NCBI GenBank assembly: GCA_006384855.1 | Contig: VCJN01002795.1 | Span: forward strand, 1 to 64,000 | Direction of reading: 5' to 3' | Source: Tetraselmis striata | Lineage: Eukaryota; Chlorophyta; Chlorodendrophyceae; Chlorodendrales; Chlorodendraceae | DNA: 64,000 nucleotides | In this document: one piece after another, positions 32,932-44,200 of the stretch | How the letters are laid out: every line of letters begins with the position of its first letter | Position numbering within the stretch: position 1 is the stretch's first letter | Position numbers and translations under genes: made by a program | The notes under the pieces: generated by a model | The model's database searches: none | What the model was told of the DNA's origin: nothing | What the model saw: the letters and a program-made list of their open reading frames with translations, nothing else

Positions 32932-34801
32932 AGTCAGCCAGGTGTCTACCGTCAGGAGCTACTAAAGTCCACCAGGACTGACTAGGCCATAGCGGTACTA
33001 TGACTGTAGCGACTGCACGGTCAGCTTTCAGCTTGCGCACAACTCGGCCAATGCAGCTAAACGGAGCGTTAATCCAATTATTCACATTACCACCCCAGAA
33101 GTGGCTGAAAGCATCGACTCCTTCGCATCCTGGGCACCAGAACCGCGAGTAGAATCTCGGTACTTGATGGTTCAGGTCGGATGCGAACCGGTCGACATGG
33201 TGGATGCCCCACTTCAGGCTGAGGCGCCGGAAAAACTTGGGCAGCAGTTGCCAGTCATCTTTGTCGAGCATCTTGGAAATCTCGTCGGAGTCCGGATTCT
33301 CATCGCGGGACGCCCACACAATAGAGAGAGCTGCTCCCAAGGAGAGACACAAGAGGTAGACCTGTTGAGCGACAGAGTTCAGCGACAGGCTCGAGCGAGA
33401 GCCGTGCCGGCAAACCGGTAGCATACTTTTATTATCCACCTGGACTTGCACTCGTCTGCCTGCGATCAGGTGTGACAGGGACTTCAAAACGAAGAGAAGA
33501 CCACGAGTCTCACGGTGTGTCGAGGACTCGACGCGTTCCCACGGAAGGAAGAAGCCATGAGCTTTCGCGACGGGATCTGAGCTGCCATCAGTCGGTCTGG
33601 CTAAACCGCCCCAGCCGATGCCAGAAGCATCACACTCCAGAAAAACGGACAGTTTGCTGTCCAGGTCAGGTACGATGCGCCCAGTAAACTGCTGCCTAGA
33701 CACTCGGGCCCAGAACCGTAGCTCCTCACGGGATTCCTCAGAGAGGGCAACGTGGTGACCCCACTGTTCTGCTTGCGCAATGTTGGCATACAGACCTCTA
33801 GAAAAGAGGCGAGAAACTGGGCCCAATGCTAGCCCCATGGAAATCAATTTCCCAGTACAGCTGGCCAAGAACTTGACTTTGTGGCGCTTGCGGTGGCCAT
33901 GCAGTAGGGACTGGATGTCAAGCTGAAGGGCATCCCATCGCTTCTGAGGCACAGAGAAGGTGCCGGCCACGGTGTCCAGGTCAAACCCCAGGTGGGTGAT
34001 GGTGGAGCTAGGGCGCAGACTGGATTTTTTGAAGTTGATGTTGACATGGGCGCGCTCAACATCGGCCAGCACTCGCTGAGTCGTTAAGTGCGCCTTTCTG
34101 ACAGAGCCAGAGATGAACAACCAGTCATCCAGATAGCAGAGCATCCTGATGCCCTTACTGCGCCAGTGTCGCACCAGGACTCCCATAACTTTAGAAAAGC
34201 AGCGAGGGGCATCAGACAGCCCGAAGCATAGAACTCGCCAGGTGTAGAATCTCCCTCTCCATTCAAACCCGCTGTAAGGTGCAGCTGAGTCATGGAGGCG
34301 GACATGGTAGTAGCCCTGGGTCAGGTCCATGCTGGTCAGCATGTCGCCGGGATTCACCAAGTCTGACAGCTTAGATAACGACTCCATCCTGAAGGGAGTG
34401 TCAACCAAGTGTTTGTTGACATGCCGCTGATCGCAGATCAGCCTGAGTCCACCATGGGGTTTGGGGACCACACCCAAAGGGTTCAGCACCACAGGGCGCA
34501 CAGGTTCCTCTCTGATATGGCCCAGCGGCAATAACAGAGCGATCTGCCCATCAATGAAATCGGGGTGCTGCAGCGCGGAAGGGTGATTTGGCAGGTGGCT
34601 GGGTGGTGCCGGACCATCAGCCCAGTTCATACGGTAGCCATGCCTGACCCAGTCTCTGACCTGACTGTCTCTGACTGAATCAGTAATGCTGTCCCAAAAT
34701 TGCCAGCCATCGCGGATAACACCAGCTGATTCCACAGGGGAATTGACGTCCAGAGCTGGCTCATGAGGGAGCTCAAAATTAGCCGACGATAAAACTGTCA
34801 C
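32735..34801 (-). CDS. Reverse transcriptase-RNase H of the PAT-like element
   Basis: 688 codons. Reverse transcriptase motifs in order: NPLGVVPKPHGGLRLICDQR, motif A SMDLTQGYYHVRL, motif B FGLSDAPRCFSKVM, and the catalytic YLDD in MLCYLDDWLF. RNase H follows with DASGIGWGG, ETRGLLFVLKSL and QVDNKSMLPV, supplying the acidic catalytic residues. The C-terminal part (DRFASDLNHQVPRFYSRFW, APFSCIGRVVRKL) is the extra domain seen after RNase H in many DIRS-order elements. The first ATG of the open frame at 34801 was taken as the start. The frame has no internal stop. Confidence 0.92.
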   Translation of the reverse strand: MTVLSSANFELPHEPALDVNSPVESAGVIRDGWQFWDSITDSVRDSQVRDWVRHGYRMNWADGPAPPSHLPNHPSALQHPDFIDGQIALLLPLGHIREEPVRPVVLNPLGVVPKPHGGLRLICDQRHVNKHLVDTPFRMESLSKLSDLVNPGDMLTSMDLTQGYYHVRLHDSAAPYSGFEWRGRFYTWRVLCFGLSDAPRCFSKVMGVLVRHWRSKGIRMLCYLDDWLFISGSVRKAHLTTQRVLADVERAHVNINFKKSSLRPSSTITHLGFDLDTVAGTFSVPQKRWDALQLDIQSLLHGHRKRHKVKFLASCTGKLISMGLALGPVSRLFSRGLYANIAQAEQWGHHVALSEESREELRFWARVSRQQFTGRIVPDLDSKLSVFLECDASGIGWGGLARPTDGSSDPVAKAHGFFLPWERVESSTHRETRGLLFVLKSLSHLIAGRRVQVQVDNKSMLPVCRHGSRSSLSLNSVAQQVYLLCLSLGAALSIVWASRDENPDSDEISKMLDKDDWQLLPKFFRRLSLKWGIHHVDRFASDLNHQVPRFYSRFWCPGCEGVDAFSHFWGGNVNNWINAPFSCIGRVVRKLKADRAVATVIVPLWPSQSWWTLVAPDGRHLADCVVDWVMLDSGEELFSSGEGSGNSRPSCSRNWRVLALRIDCRPSARRSPTRHRCLHPQWCDSHGP

Positions 34802-35253
34802 AAAATGCCAACGCCACAGACAGCATCATAGTGGTCAGCAAGCAGCTTGGATGACTGCTGCATAAATCAAACAGTGAGTTTGAAGTCACAATCGTCTGAA
34901 ACTGAAAATAACAGAATTTTCAAAATAAATATCGCTCCGACACAACGAGAGATATGAAACGTCACACAGGGTGTGCCGATCTTCACACGAATGCATCAGC
35001 CAACTTAGTGAAAGTTGGGGGGACAACTGCCAGGGGCAGCAAAGAGTCGCAGGGAACATCATGTACATTACAAACGAGGTATCTCTCGAGGATACACCAT
35101 CTAACAGGTGACTCTCCCGGAGGAGATCAGAGCTGCGATAACACGAGCCTGAGCTCAGCTCCCGGAGGAGGGCTAACAGCTGCCCGGAGGCCTAACTGCA
35201 GCTACACGAACACCATCACTGGCCAGGCCAGGAGGATTGCAGACTCCGCAGCT

Positions 35254-36303
35254 TCAGCGACGAGCACTCGGGCAGTCCCTACTGAAGTGACCTTTCCTCT
35301 GGCAGCGATAGCATGTGATGTCTGCAGCAGAAGATCGACTAGAAGGAGGCTTCTCCTCGCGGCGGCCGCTCTCCCTCCGGTTGTCGCTCCCGCGGCGAAA
35401 CGACTCTGGCTTGCGAGAAGAGGAAGAAGGCTTGGCGCGCGAAGAGGAAGAAGAAGGTTTCTTGGCCTTGACCTTCTCCAGCGCCTTCTTCAGCTCCTTG
35501 TTGTCGGCTGAGCCCTTCTCGCCGAGAGGGTCCACAGCATCGAACTCCTTGGCGACTTCCGCGCCGTACTCGTGTTCTACATGCAGCTTCTTGCCACGCT
35601 TGTTAATCCGAAGAGCCACAGTAGTGCACAAAGCTAGAGCTGCGGTAATCGACTTGAACAGCTCCGCAGACGAAGCTGGCGAAGAAGCAGGAAGATCGGT
35701 GCCGTCCTCTACTAAGTCACGCAGAGGCTCCTCCGCCGGTGCCAAAAAGTCATAGATCTGGAAGACGTCGTCTAGGTCGCGCTGAAGGTTACGAACGTCA
35801 GCGGTATGGCGGCGGTGAACCTTACCATCTTTGTCTAGCCATCCATCCTCAGGTGCGTTGATGAGGCGAGATGGAGCTTCCGCCGCCGGAGGTTGAGCAG
35901 GTCTCTTGCCCTTGCGGTCGTAGTCGGCGTCCCCCTCCGCAACGCGTTTCGAAGCTGAAGCCGAAGTAGACGGACCACTCGACGACGCGACTGCCTGCCT
36001 AAGCTCAGAGACCTCACGTTCAATACGGAGTAGAGCAGCAGACGTATCAGCAACTGCCTGTCTAGCGGCGACGAGAGGGGGAGATTCAGCTACCCCGTCT
36101 ACAGGTGGAGTGTCACCACCTAGGACAGTGAGATGATTTTCGCGGGTAACGAGTTGCTCGCGAAGAGCTCTGCGAGAGTCCAGTAACTCGTTCCAGACGA
36201 GTTCAAACTTGTCCACTGCTAAAACAGAGACGAGAACGCAAGGTGACAGCACCACAAGCGAGACAAGGAGCCACGCCCAAGACGGACTCGCGGAGCGAGC
36301 CAT
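35254..36303 (-). CDS. Gag-like protein with CCHC zinc knuckle (PAT-like element)
   Basis: 349 residues from ATG 36303; an alternative non-ATG start lies upstream at 36399, inside the B repeat. The C-terminus carries CYRCQRKGHFSRDCPS, a C-x2-C-x4-H-x4-C nucleic-acid-binding knuckle, preceded by Ser/Arg/Lys-rich tracts. The middle is charged and helical (LLRIEREVSELRQAV, LRDLVEDGTDLP). The N-terminus has an unusual hydrophobic run (WAWLLVSLVVLSPCVLVSV) that could be a membrane anchor, or could mean translation starts further downstream. It would package the element RNA. Confidence 0.85.
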   Translation of the reverse strand: MARSASPSWAWLLVSLVVLSPCVLVSVLAVDKFELVWNELLDSRRALREQLVTRENHLTVLGGDTPPVDGVAESPPLVAARQAVADTSAALLRIEREVSELRQAVASSSGPSTSASASKRVAEGDADYDRKGKRPAQPPAAEAPSRLINAPEDGWLDKDGKVHRRHTADVRNLQRDLDDVFQIYDFLAPAEEPLRDLVEDGTDLPASSPASSAELFKSITAALALCTTVALRINKRGKKLHVEHEYGAEVAKEFDAVDPLGEKGSADNKELKKALEKVKAKKPSSSSSRAKPSSSSRKPESFRRGSDNRRESGRREEKPPSSRSSAADITCYRCQRKGHFSRDCPSARR

Positions 36304-36599
36304 GGTGAGTGCCGGGATCAAACACACTACAGAACGCAGAAGAAATTTGAATTTTTGTAGTCGAAGACGAAACGAAAATGTACCAGTCGTAGAAGACAAT
36401 ATAGTCGGGTGCCTTCCAACAACTGAAGGCGCCCCCGGTCCGCGGCCGCCCTTTATACTCGGTTAAAGGGCGTCGCCGGACCGGCGCCGGCCGGTACTGG
36501 CGTACCGGGCCGGCAGGGTCGTCACTTAACCCTGACGGCGCTGCGAAAACCAGGGTTTCCTAAGTCGTTCCTCCCAAGGAAACCCTACAGTTTTGCGCA

Positions 36600-37172
36600 G
36601 CATACAACCTAGCTCTGGGGCTTGCTAGAGTGATCTGGCCAGGTGTTGTCGAGTATCCGGCGCGCGCGAGCGAGGACGTGCCGATACATGGGTAGATCGT
36701 AGATGCCCCAAAAGCGCTACAACATTACCGTGTCTAGCCACAGGGTTTCCCATAGACGGCGTAGTGGATATGCCCAACAACCCGTCCTAGAATATTATAT
36801 GTAGGCCGTGGGGGCCGTACCCTGGGGCATTCCTAAGTGCTTGGCGAATATATGGCGGGTGCCTTGACCGAGTGGAAGCGGCGAATGACCAGTGGGTAGA
36901 GGGGCGAGACCGACAGCTGCGGCGGGCGGAACACACTTGGAGACACACGGTGTTCCCCCCGCCATGGCGACCGGCCGCACACACTTGCCGTAAAAGCATG
37001 ATGGCAGACTATGGCAGGAAGCTCGACCCCTTACCGGCGTGTTCGGCTTGCTCAAGGGCCGTTGTTGCGTGACGCACGCCGCCGCCTATGCGGCAGTGGA
37101 ATGTCAGCTACCATGAATTATTAAAAACTAATTTTCTCATTCTATATCAGCGAGGTCCGTCAGGGGAGCAAA

Positions 37173-37208
<36 letters not shown>

Positions 37209-38220
37209 GAGGTTGGCCCTCGGCGGCAATGCGATCGGTGCGATGAGGAAAAAACAGGGCCGTGCACGAACATCGCAAGGGCTCCGAAACTATTCTCGTT
37301 GACGATGACCGCGCTGCTTTACGGCACCACTGCATTTACTTCATTCGCTGCTGCACTAGCATGCGCTACTACTCAACGGCGTTCCTCGCAAAGCTTTAGC
37401 GCGCTGCGTTGCCGCCCTAGCTACCTGTCCACTTCTCATACACAGCGCCTCCTGACGAGTAACCGGTGCGGCAGGGGAAATAATGAATTGCCCAGCATGT
37501 TAAGGTCGGGAATCACTTTTTGGCACAGTATATTGGGTAGAGATAACCCACAGCATCAGACAATCTTAAATAAACCTGCCTGAGGCGCATTCAACCTCAT
37601 TTCCGCTCACCGCCGCCATAGATGACCTGTCGTCTTGTTTGACAATTGGCGGAATCTTCATCCAGGCTTGCTCAACGGCGTTGGAGCGATAATGAATGAA
37701 GTAAAGCAAGTTAATGGATAAAAAGAGAGGAGAGAATGTGTGTGTGTGTGTGTGTGTGTGTACCTCTTTAGAGGGGGGGGGGGTGGCCCTGGAACTCCCT
37801 CATTCTACGGGAGTTGAAGTGGCCCCACCAAGCGATTGCGTGGTTTTAAAGCAGCGCGTAATCTCATCGTATTGGAGCCTGGATAAGTGATTAATAGTAG
37901 CACAAAATAATGAGCACAATGCCATTTATGCCATGCTGGGGACGCGTGCAATCGTACATTGTTCCATTTCAGACCGCGCTTGGCGCAGCTTCAGGGTCAA
38001 CGTAAGACTGCAGGTCTGCATGCAATATAACACTGTCCAGGACATGCGGCGATGGGGCAGGGCGGCGATGTGGCGCACATGGCGGCCAGAAGGCATGCTC
38101 AATCGTATTACGGTGCTATGCATTACATCGCGCCCCTCCGGCGGGTGCGTCGTGGGCCTGCTGGCCGGCGTCCCCAGTGCCGGCGGGCTCGACTCGACTC
38201 GACGGCCGCGCATCTGCCGG
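36600..38220. other. Spacer with G34 tract and TG microsatellite
   Basis: A G34 homopolymer at about 37173-37206 and (TG)n at about 37739-37760. Small frames show no recognised domain. The right end adjoins the 3' end of the starch synthase gene. Confidence 0.6.
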
Positions 38221-38224
38221 GGAG

Positions 38225-41200
38225 TTAGCTGCAGTACGCGGGGTCGAGCATCGCCCACTCAAACACCTGCTCCCACTGCTTGGCGGCCCGGTCCCAGGAC
38301 AGGTCCTGCTCCATGGCGCGCGCCTGCGGCACACAACCGGCATGTCGTTCACACCTCTGTTCACGGCAGGAACGCGGTGTAGGGCATGGGATGTTTTAGG
38401 GTTTTACGGGGGATTACGCCCCATGCGGACACGAGATGGCCGCCAGGGGCGGGGCTGCAATTCGGGATCCCCTGCATAGTTGCTGATGGTTACTTTGTCA
38501 TGTGCCGAGTCATCCGGGACGTCTTGCCATTGTTGGCACGGTGCGATGGAGTGTGTGGTTCGCGCGAATAGCACGGCGCACAAGGTACGTCCCTTGTCCG
38601 CTCGGTTGAGCGGTCGTCTATTATGCAAGAGGTCCCAGGTTCGATTCCTGGTCGACGTTTTCCAGCAATATCGGGTTGATGCATTAGCCTTTCGGGGTGA
38701 GAATGAGGCAATGGTCTAAGGGCTATGCCAGACTGCAGTTGGCGCAAGAGCTCAAGTGCTGGGGCGGCTTCGGCCGACGTCCCGGAGCGAACTTTGGTTT
38801 ACTTTTAACACGACGCACAATCGCACAAGGATCACTGGCGGACACGCAGGGTACGCGGACCGGTGCAGATGACAACCTGGCGGCATGGAAGAAGGGGGCG
38901 GGGGGTCAAGTTTGCCGTTGGATGAGCTTACCTGCAGCGCCTCCCAGCTCTCGCGGTGCTGGCGGTACGTCGTGAGCGCGTTGTCAGTGGCGGACAGCAT
39001 CGCGTCCACAGTGTTGGGGGAGTAGGTCCAGCCCGTGCCGGCGCCCATCTTGCCTGTGGTGTTCGGGAATTGGAGCCCGCACGGGGAAACATCGATCAGC
39101 GGTCATAGAGGTGTCCTCATGTGGTGGCCACAGCCGGTGCTGTGCTTGATTCGGCCCAGGACTTTGGGCCGCAGCCTCAGGCCGTTGTCTATTCGCAAAT
39201 GGCTCGGTGCACGAAGAGTCAGACTCATAAGTAGCGAGTGCGCCGTGCCGAACTATGATGGTGGCATGAAACTGTCGATGGTGGCAGCGCTGGTGTTGTT
39301 GATGCGGGTGGTTTTGTTGCTTTTGTCGGTGGTGGTGGATGTAATAGTCGCGTTGCTGCTGCTGCTGCCGGTGGTGGAAGCAGCACAGGTGTTGTTGGTG
39401 GTGGAGTGTGTCACTCTTTGTGGTGACGGGGTAGTAGCATTCCTGTTGATGTTGTTGCCCTTCTTGGTAGTGGCCGCATTGGTGCTGTTGTTTTTGGAGG
39501 TGTTATTGTTGTCGGTAATATCAGTGCTGCTGTTGGTGTTGTTCTTGATGGTGGTAACTTATGCATCGCTGTTGCTGTTGTTGTATCATAGGTGTTGTTG
39601 CTTGCGGTGGCAATGTCAGTGCTACTGTTGGTATTGCTATTGGTGGTGGTAATAGTAACACTGTTGTGGTTCTTCTTGATACATGTAGCAATATAAACAT
39701 TGCTGTTGTTGTTAGAGGTGCTGTTGTTTTTGGTGGTGGCAGTAGAGGCATAGGTACAGGTACTGAAGGACTGATATCAGCAAGGCTGTTGTCGTCGAAT
39801 TAGACGAGCTGGTGGCGTTGTTGTTCTTGGTGGTGGTAATCGCAGCACTGCTGTAGTTGTTTTTGGTACAGGGAGTAATGGACTGACAGCAGCGAGGCGA
39901 TGGTGTGTATTAACATTGCTGTCAATGGTAGGGTGGCGGTGGCGGTGGCGGTGATGGTAGTAGTGTTGTGGTTGTTGATGGTGGTGGTGATGGTGGGAGC
40001 AGTATTGGCGGTGTGGTGGCGGCTGGTGGTGCTGTTGGCGGTGACGCCAGCGGTAGTGGGAGCACATACACATGGCACGGCGGCAAGGCACCGAACATCA
40101 GTATGGGGACAGAGAGGTTGCAGTCCGACGCACCGTGAGCAAAGGGGTTGTAGTCCTCAATGGTGTCGCGGAGGCCGCCGGTGGCGTGCGCAATGGGCAC
40201 GGTGCCGTACGCCATGGCGTACAGCTCTGCAGCAGCAGGGGGAGAAGGGGGGGGGGGCAAGGTGGGCTCAGTCGAGGCGGGCAGTCTGAACCTGCTTCTT
40301 CCGTTGTGATTGTGACACCTCTTTCCTGGATCCTTCCCTGGGAAGCCCCGCAAGGAAGGCAAGTCACCGCACGAGAGATGACATGCTGACATCTCTCTAA
40401 GCAGGGAGAAGGAGGGGTCAGGGCATCCTCTGCAGGCCAGCATGGAAACCTGTAGGGTGATGTTCAGGGTATATATGGTATTTAGGGGAGGGCTGTATAG
40501 CCTAGCCCGCATGTCCGTGACACCGCTATTGGGTTTGACTTTGGGTGCCGACGCACCAATAGGGACCCTGATAATAATAATCAAATTGGGCTTGGACCTA
40601 TACGAACATTTGCTATACTACTTCCGCGTATAGATTCGTCTACGTTTGACCTCTGACAGGCATGGCAGATTCCTATTCGCAATGCACCCACAACCGCGCA
40701 GGCGCCAGTAAGGGATCAAGGTATTGGATTCCAGGCACGCAACAGTGGGAGGAAGTTGGGTGAGCAGGAATGGGTGCCCAATATCTGTGGTGGCGCGCGT
40801 GTGGTGATACACATTTGGGATCTTTATGACTATAGACGAAGAGCGCTTCCCGCCCAGGCAAAAGATGGGGGGGGGGGGGGGGGGGGGGGGTCGGGAAGGG
40901 GCATACGGTTGAGGCCGCAGGGCTCAAAGCGCGAGGGCATGAGCAGGATGTCCGCGCCCGCGATGATGCGGTGCGCCACTGGGATGGAGAAGCCAACCCA
41001 GCCGCGGAAGTGATCCGGGAACTCCTCCTCCAGCTTGCGCATGCGGCCCTCGATGGAGGGGACGCCGCTGCCCAGCATCACCATCTGCACGGCGCCACAG
41101 GGCAGCGCGATCAGCACCATCGCCGAGTTGCAGCGCGCGCCCGTCAACGAACATCTCGCGGGCCGTCACGCGCAGACAGAGCCGAGAATGGGGCGCAGAA

Positions 41201-44200
41201 TGGCATCCGCCGGCACGTTCACTTGTTTACAGGAGTTTATGCACGCAGGGCAAGCTCAAGGGCATTAAATCAGGATTTACAAACCCGGAAAACCCTCAAA
41301 CCGTCTGTCTGCATTATTTACACAATCTGCAAGCGGGTTCCCCACATCCCTAAAGTAATTGACATCACTTTTTCGATGGGGGGACATTTGGGGTGAGATA
41401 TTGCTGCAGTGGCACATTTCGGCTGCCCAGCACTGGTGTTGGTGCGCCTGGTTAGGGGAGGGGAGGCACCAGGATGTGAGGGTGGAGTGTTGCGCCGCAC
41501 GGGACGATGGCGGGCGGCAGCGCACCTGCACGTCACGCTGGCGCAGGCCCCACGCCGCGTCGAGGAAGATGTCGGGCGCCTTCTGCGAGTCGAGGCGGCC
41601 GATGAAGCCGACGAGCGGGATGTCGGGGTTCACCTGCAGCCCCAGCTCCTCCTGCAGCTTGGCCTTGCAGATGCGCTTGCCGGACATGTCGTCCAGGCTG
41701 TAGTTGGCAGGGATGTGCTCGTCGGTGCTGGGGTCCCACTCCACCATGTCGATACCGTTGGCCACGCCGTTGAGATGGTGCTGGCGGGTGCGCAGCAGAG
41801 TGTCCAGCAGAAAGCCGCCTGCCGGGGGCCACAACAACCCCACTCGCCGCGTCAGCATTAGACATGGGCATCAGCAGCATCAGGCAGCATTGGCACCGCT
41901 GTGTAGAGCATGCGGCGTGGAGCGCATGGGCCCTATGACATGGGAAAGAGGGCGAGGGCGGTGCCTTCCGGGGTGGTGATCTCCCAGGCGTAGCCCTGGC
42001 TGACCGTCATGATGCGGTCTGCGGTCACCATGGCGCCCTTCATGATGTTGACCGCCTCGCCCTTGTCCAGCTCGTGGGCGCGCATGTGCTCCGGGAACAC
42101 CCACTCCAGCGCGCCGTACCTGCGCCCCGCCGCCACGGGACCGGAGAGAAGGGAACGTCAACGACCGCATACATACCGGCGCTATCAAGTGACACGTGCC
42201 TCTCAGTGAGTGGAAGGACGAGTTGGCGCCAAAACGATGTTGCAAAAGCATGCGGGGGAGTTGTCATGTGAAGGGATGCTGGAGACAGAGGACTCATGCC
42301 CCCAAAAGGGGGGGGGGGGGGGGGGGGGCGCGGTTTAGGGTTTTAGGGGGGGGGGGGGGGGGGGGGGGCATGCGCACCAGTCGCTGGGCATGCCAAGCGC
42401 GCCGTAGGTGGTGGCGGGCTCGCAGCCCTGGTGCATGAGGTTGTGGATGGCGAGGATGGTGCGCGCGTCCTTGTACACGCCATACGGGCGGTAGCGCGCC
42501 GCCAGGTAGGAGCACACCATGCCCGCGTGCCAGTCGTTGGCGACAAACACGCACTTGTCGCCGTAGGGGAAGCCTGGCGGGGAGCCGCTGCGGTACCCGC
42601 CTGGCCCGCACACACAAGACAGAAGGAAAGTGGGTGGGTGGTGGGAGGGGGATGGCGGGGGGGGGGGATGGTTACCGCCTTGGAGGCGACAGGTTTCCAG
42701 GTGTGGCGGGCAGCTGCAGCTGGCGGGTAGAGAGTTGGGGGGGGGGGGGGGGGGGGGGGGGGGTTACCCCGGGGGATATCTTCATGCCATTAGGCTAGTA
42801 CTTAGCATATTCTCTCGCCTATCTAGTTATGCATAAGTAGTATCCTAATCCTCTAGCATGACTATATCTCTTTCATGCCCCGACGATGCACAACCACACG
42901 GAGGAGAGGCAACGCGAGCTGGATGGCAGCCCTCATTTGGTTACAAGAGACATTTGTCACTGGTTGGTCGGGCTGACGCTCGAAGGGCTGCTGCAAGTGC
43001 AGGGACCCCCCCCCCCCCCCCCCCCCCCCCTCCCCGGCCCCTTCTCCTGGGCAACGCTCTACAAGTGTGTCTCTACAGGTGAGGACACGTAGTTATAAAG
43101 GCATCCGTGCAGCTGTGGATGAGAAAAAGGGGGATGGTGCAAGGGAGACACCACGCACAAGCAGGGGAGAAGGTGGGGACGGGGAGGGTGTTCGGTGGTA
43201 AGGATGGAGTGGTGGTAGTAATTGGAGCAGGAGGAGGTTGCGGCCAAGGGTGGCGGGATGGGGCGCAGCCGGCCACTGCCCAGGTAGCCAGCCAACGCGA
43301 GGCGTGCCGGGCAGAGGACGAGAGGGAAGAACCTTGCGTGTGTGTGTGGGGGGGGGGGGGGGGGGGGGGGGGGCTGCTCACCGACGTTGAGGTTGAGCGG
43401 CGCCTCGCAGGCGGCGAGCGAGAGTAGGCAGAAGCGGAACTGGTTGTCGCCGTAGGTGCCCATGTCGTCGCCGTAGGGGCCGCCGGAGCGGTGGAAGCAG
43501 GGATGGTCCACAAACACAAAGTCCACGCCGTCCTTGTGCTGGTGGAAGTAGCGCACGGTGACGTCGCCGCAGGTGCCGAGGTTGAAGGTGACGCAGCAGC
43601 CGGTGTCCTCCGCCTCGGCATAGCGCGCGTCCGTCTTGCCGTTCATGTACCTGCCACAGCAGAGGCACCGGACCGCGCCCGGATGCGGGGGAGAGGGGAA
43701 GGGGGGGAGGGCAATGCTCAGAGGCCGGCTGCTACCCAGAGACAGACTTCAAACATCCAGCCGAACAAACATTGACCCCATGCTCTCACAGCAAATTTCC
43801 CGAGGATGACACCCGGGGTGATTTGCATCTTGAGCGCCGTTGTTGGGGCTAGCAATGCCCAAGTCATGACCGCCATCCCATTTGCTCAGCATATCTGTGC
43901 GCATGACTGTGCTGAGGGCGGAAGGGGGAGGAGAAGGGGGGGGGGGGGGGGGGGGGGCGATACAGCCAAACGGGGCGGCCCGCTGCTGCGTCACTACCCC
44001 GGATACCGACGCACAGCGAGGTGACTGCCACCTTCTGCACACCGCTTCCTATCACTTCTAGACCATGAGTCTGGCCGCAGGTCGACTACCACAGTGCATG
44101 CACCACCACTTGCTACGGGGCATACTGCAGCTACAGTGTTGTGTTAGGAAGACGGGAAAAACTACGTTGGTCGATATACAACGGACACTGCACGGAAAAA

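Larger units (their letters stand above)
30743..36594 (-). mobile_element. Complete PAT-like tyrosine-recombinase retroelement
   Basis: On the minus strand the order is: B repeat, gag, RT-RNase H, YR, then A2 joined to B1, a spacer, and A1. The B copies at 36394-36594 and 31171-31371 are 201 bp each and nearly identical. The A copies at 31367-31434 and 30743-30810 are 68 bp each and identical over that length. These split direct repeats, without a target duplication, are the hallmark of PAT-like members of the DIRS order, which integrate a circular intermediate by site-specific recombination. The shared sequence at both ends and at the internal junction is GTTTT/AAAAC. All three ORFs are open, so the copy looks recent. 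Confidence 0.9.

Noticed and set aside
37173-37206. G34 run as an assembly gap filler
   Set aside because: Many such tracts of varied length occur, mostly in strand-consistent intron positions, so they look like real sequence, although exact lengths may be unreliable.
39035-40289. Leu/Val-rich plus-strand frames as membrane proteins
   Set aside because: They translate GTT/GGT repeats inside an intron of starch synthase I.
43059-43621. Separate genes in the alternative minus frames around 43.0-43.6 kb
   Set aside because: Only the frame with [17 protein letters not shown] continues in phase into neighbouring starch synthase exons.
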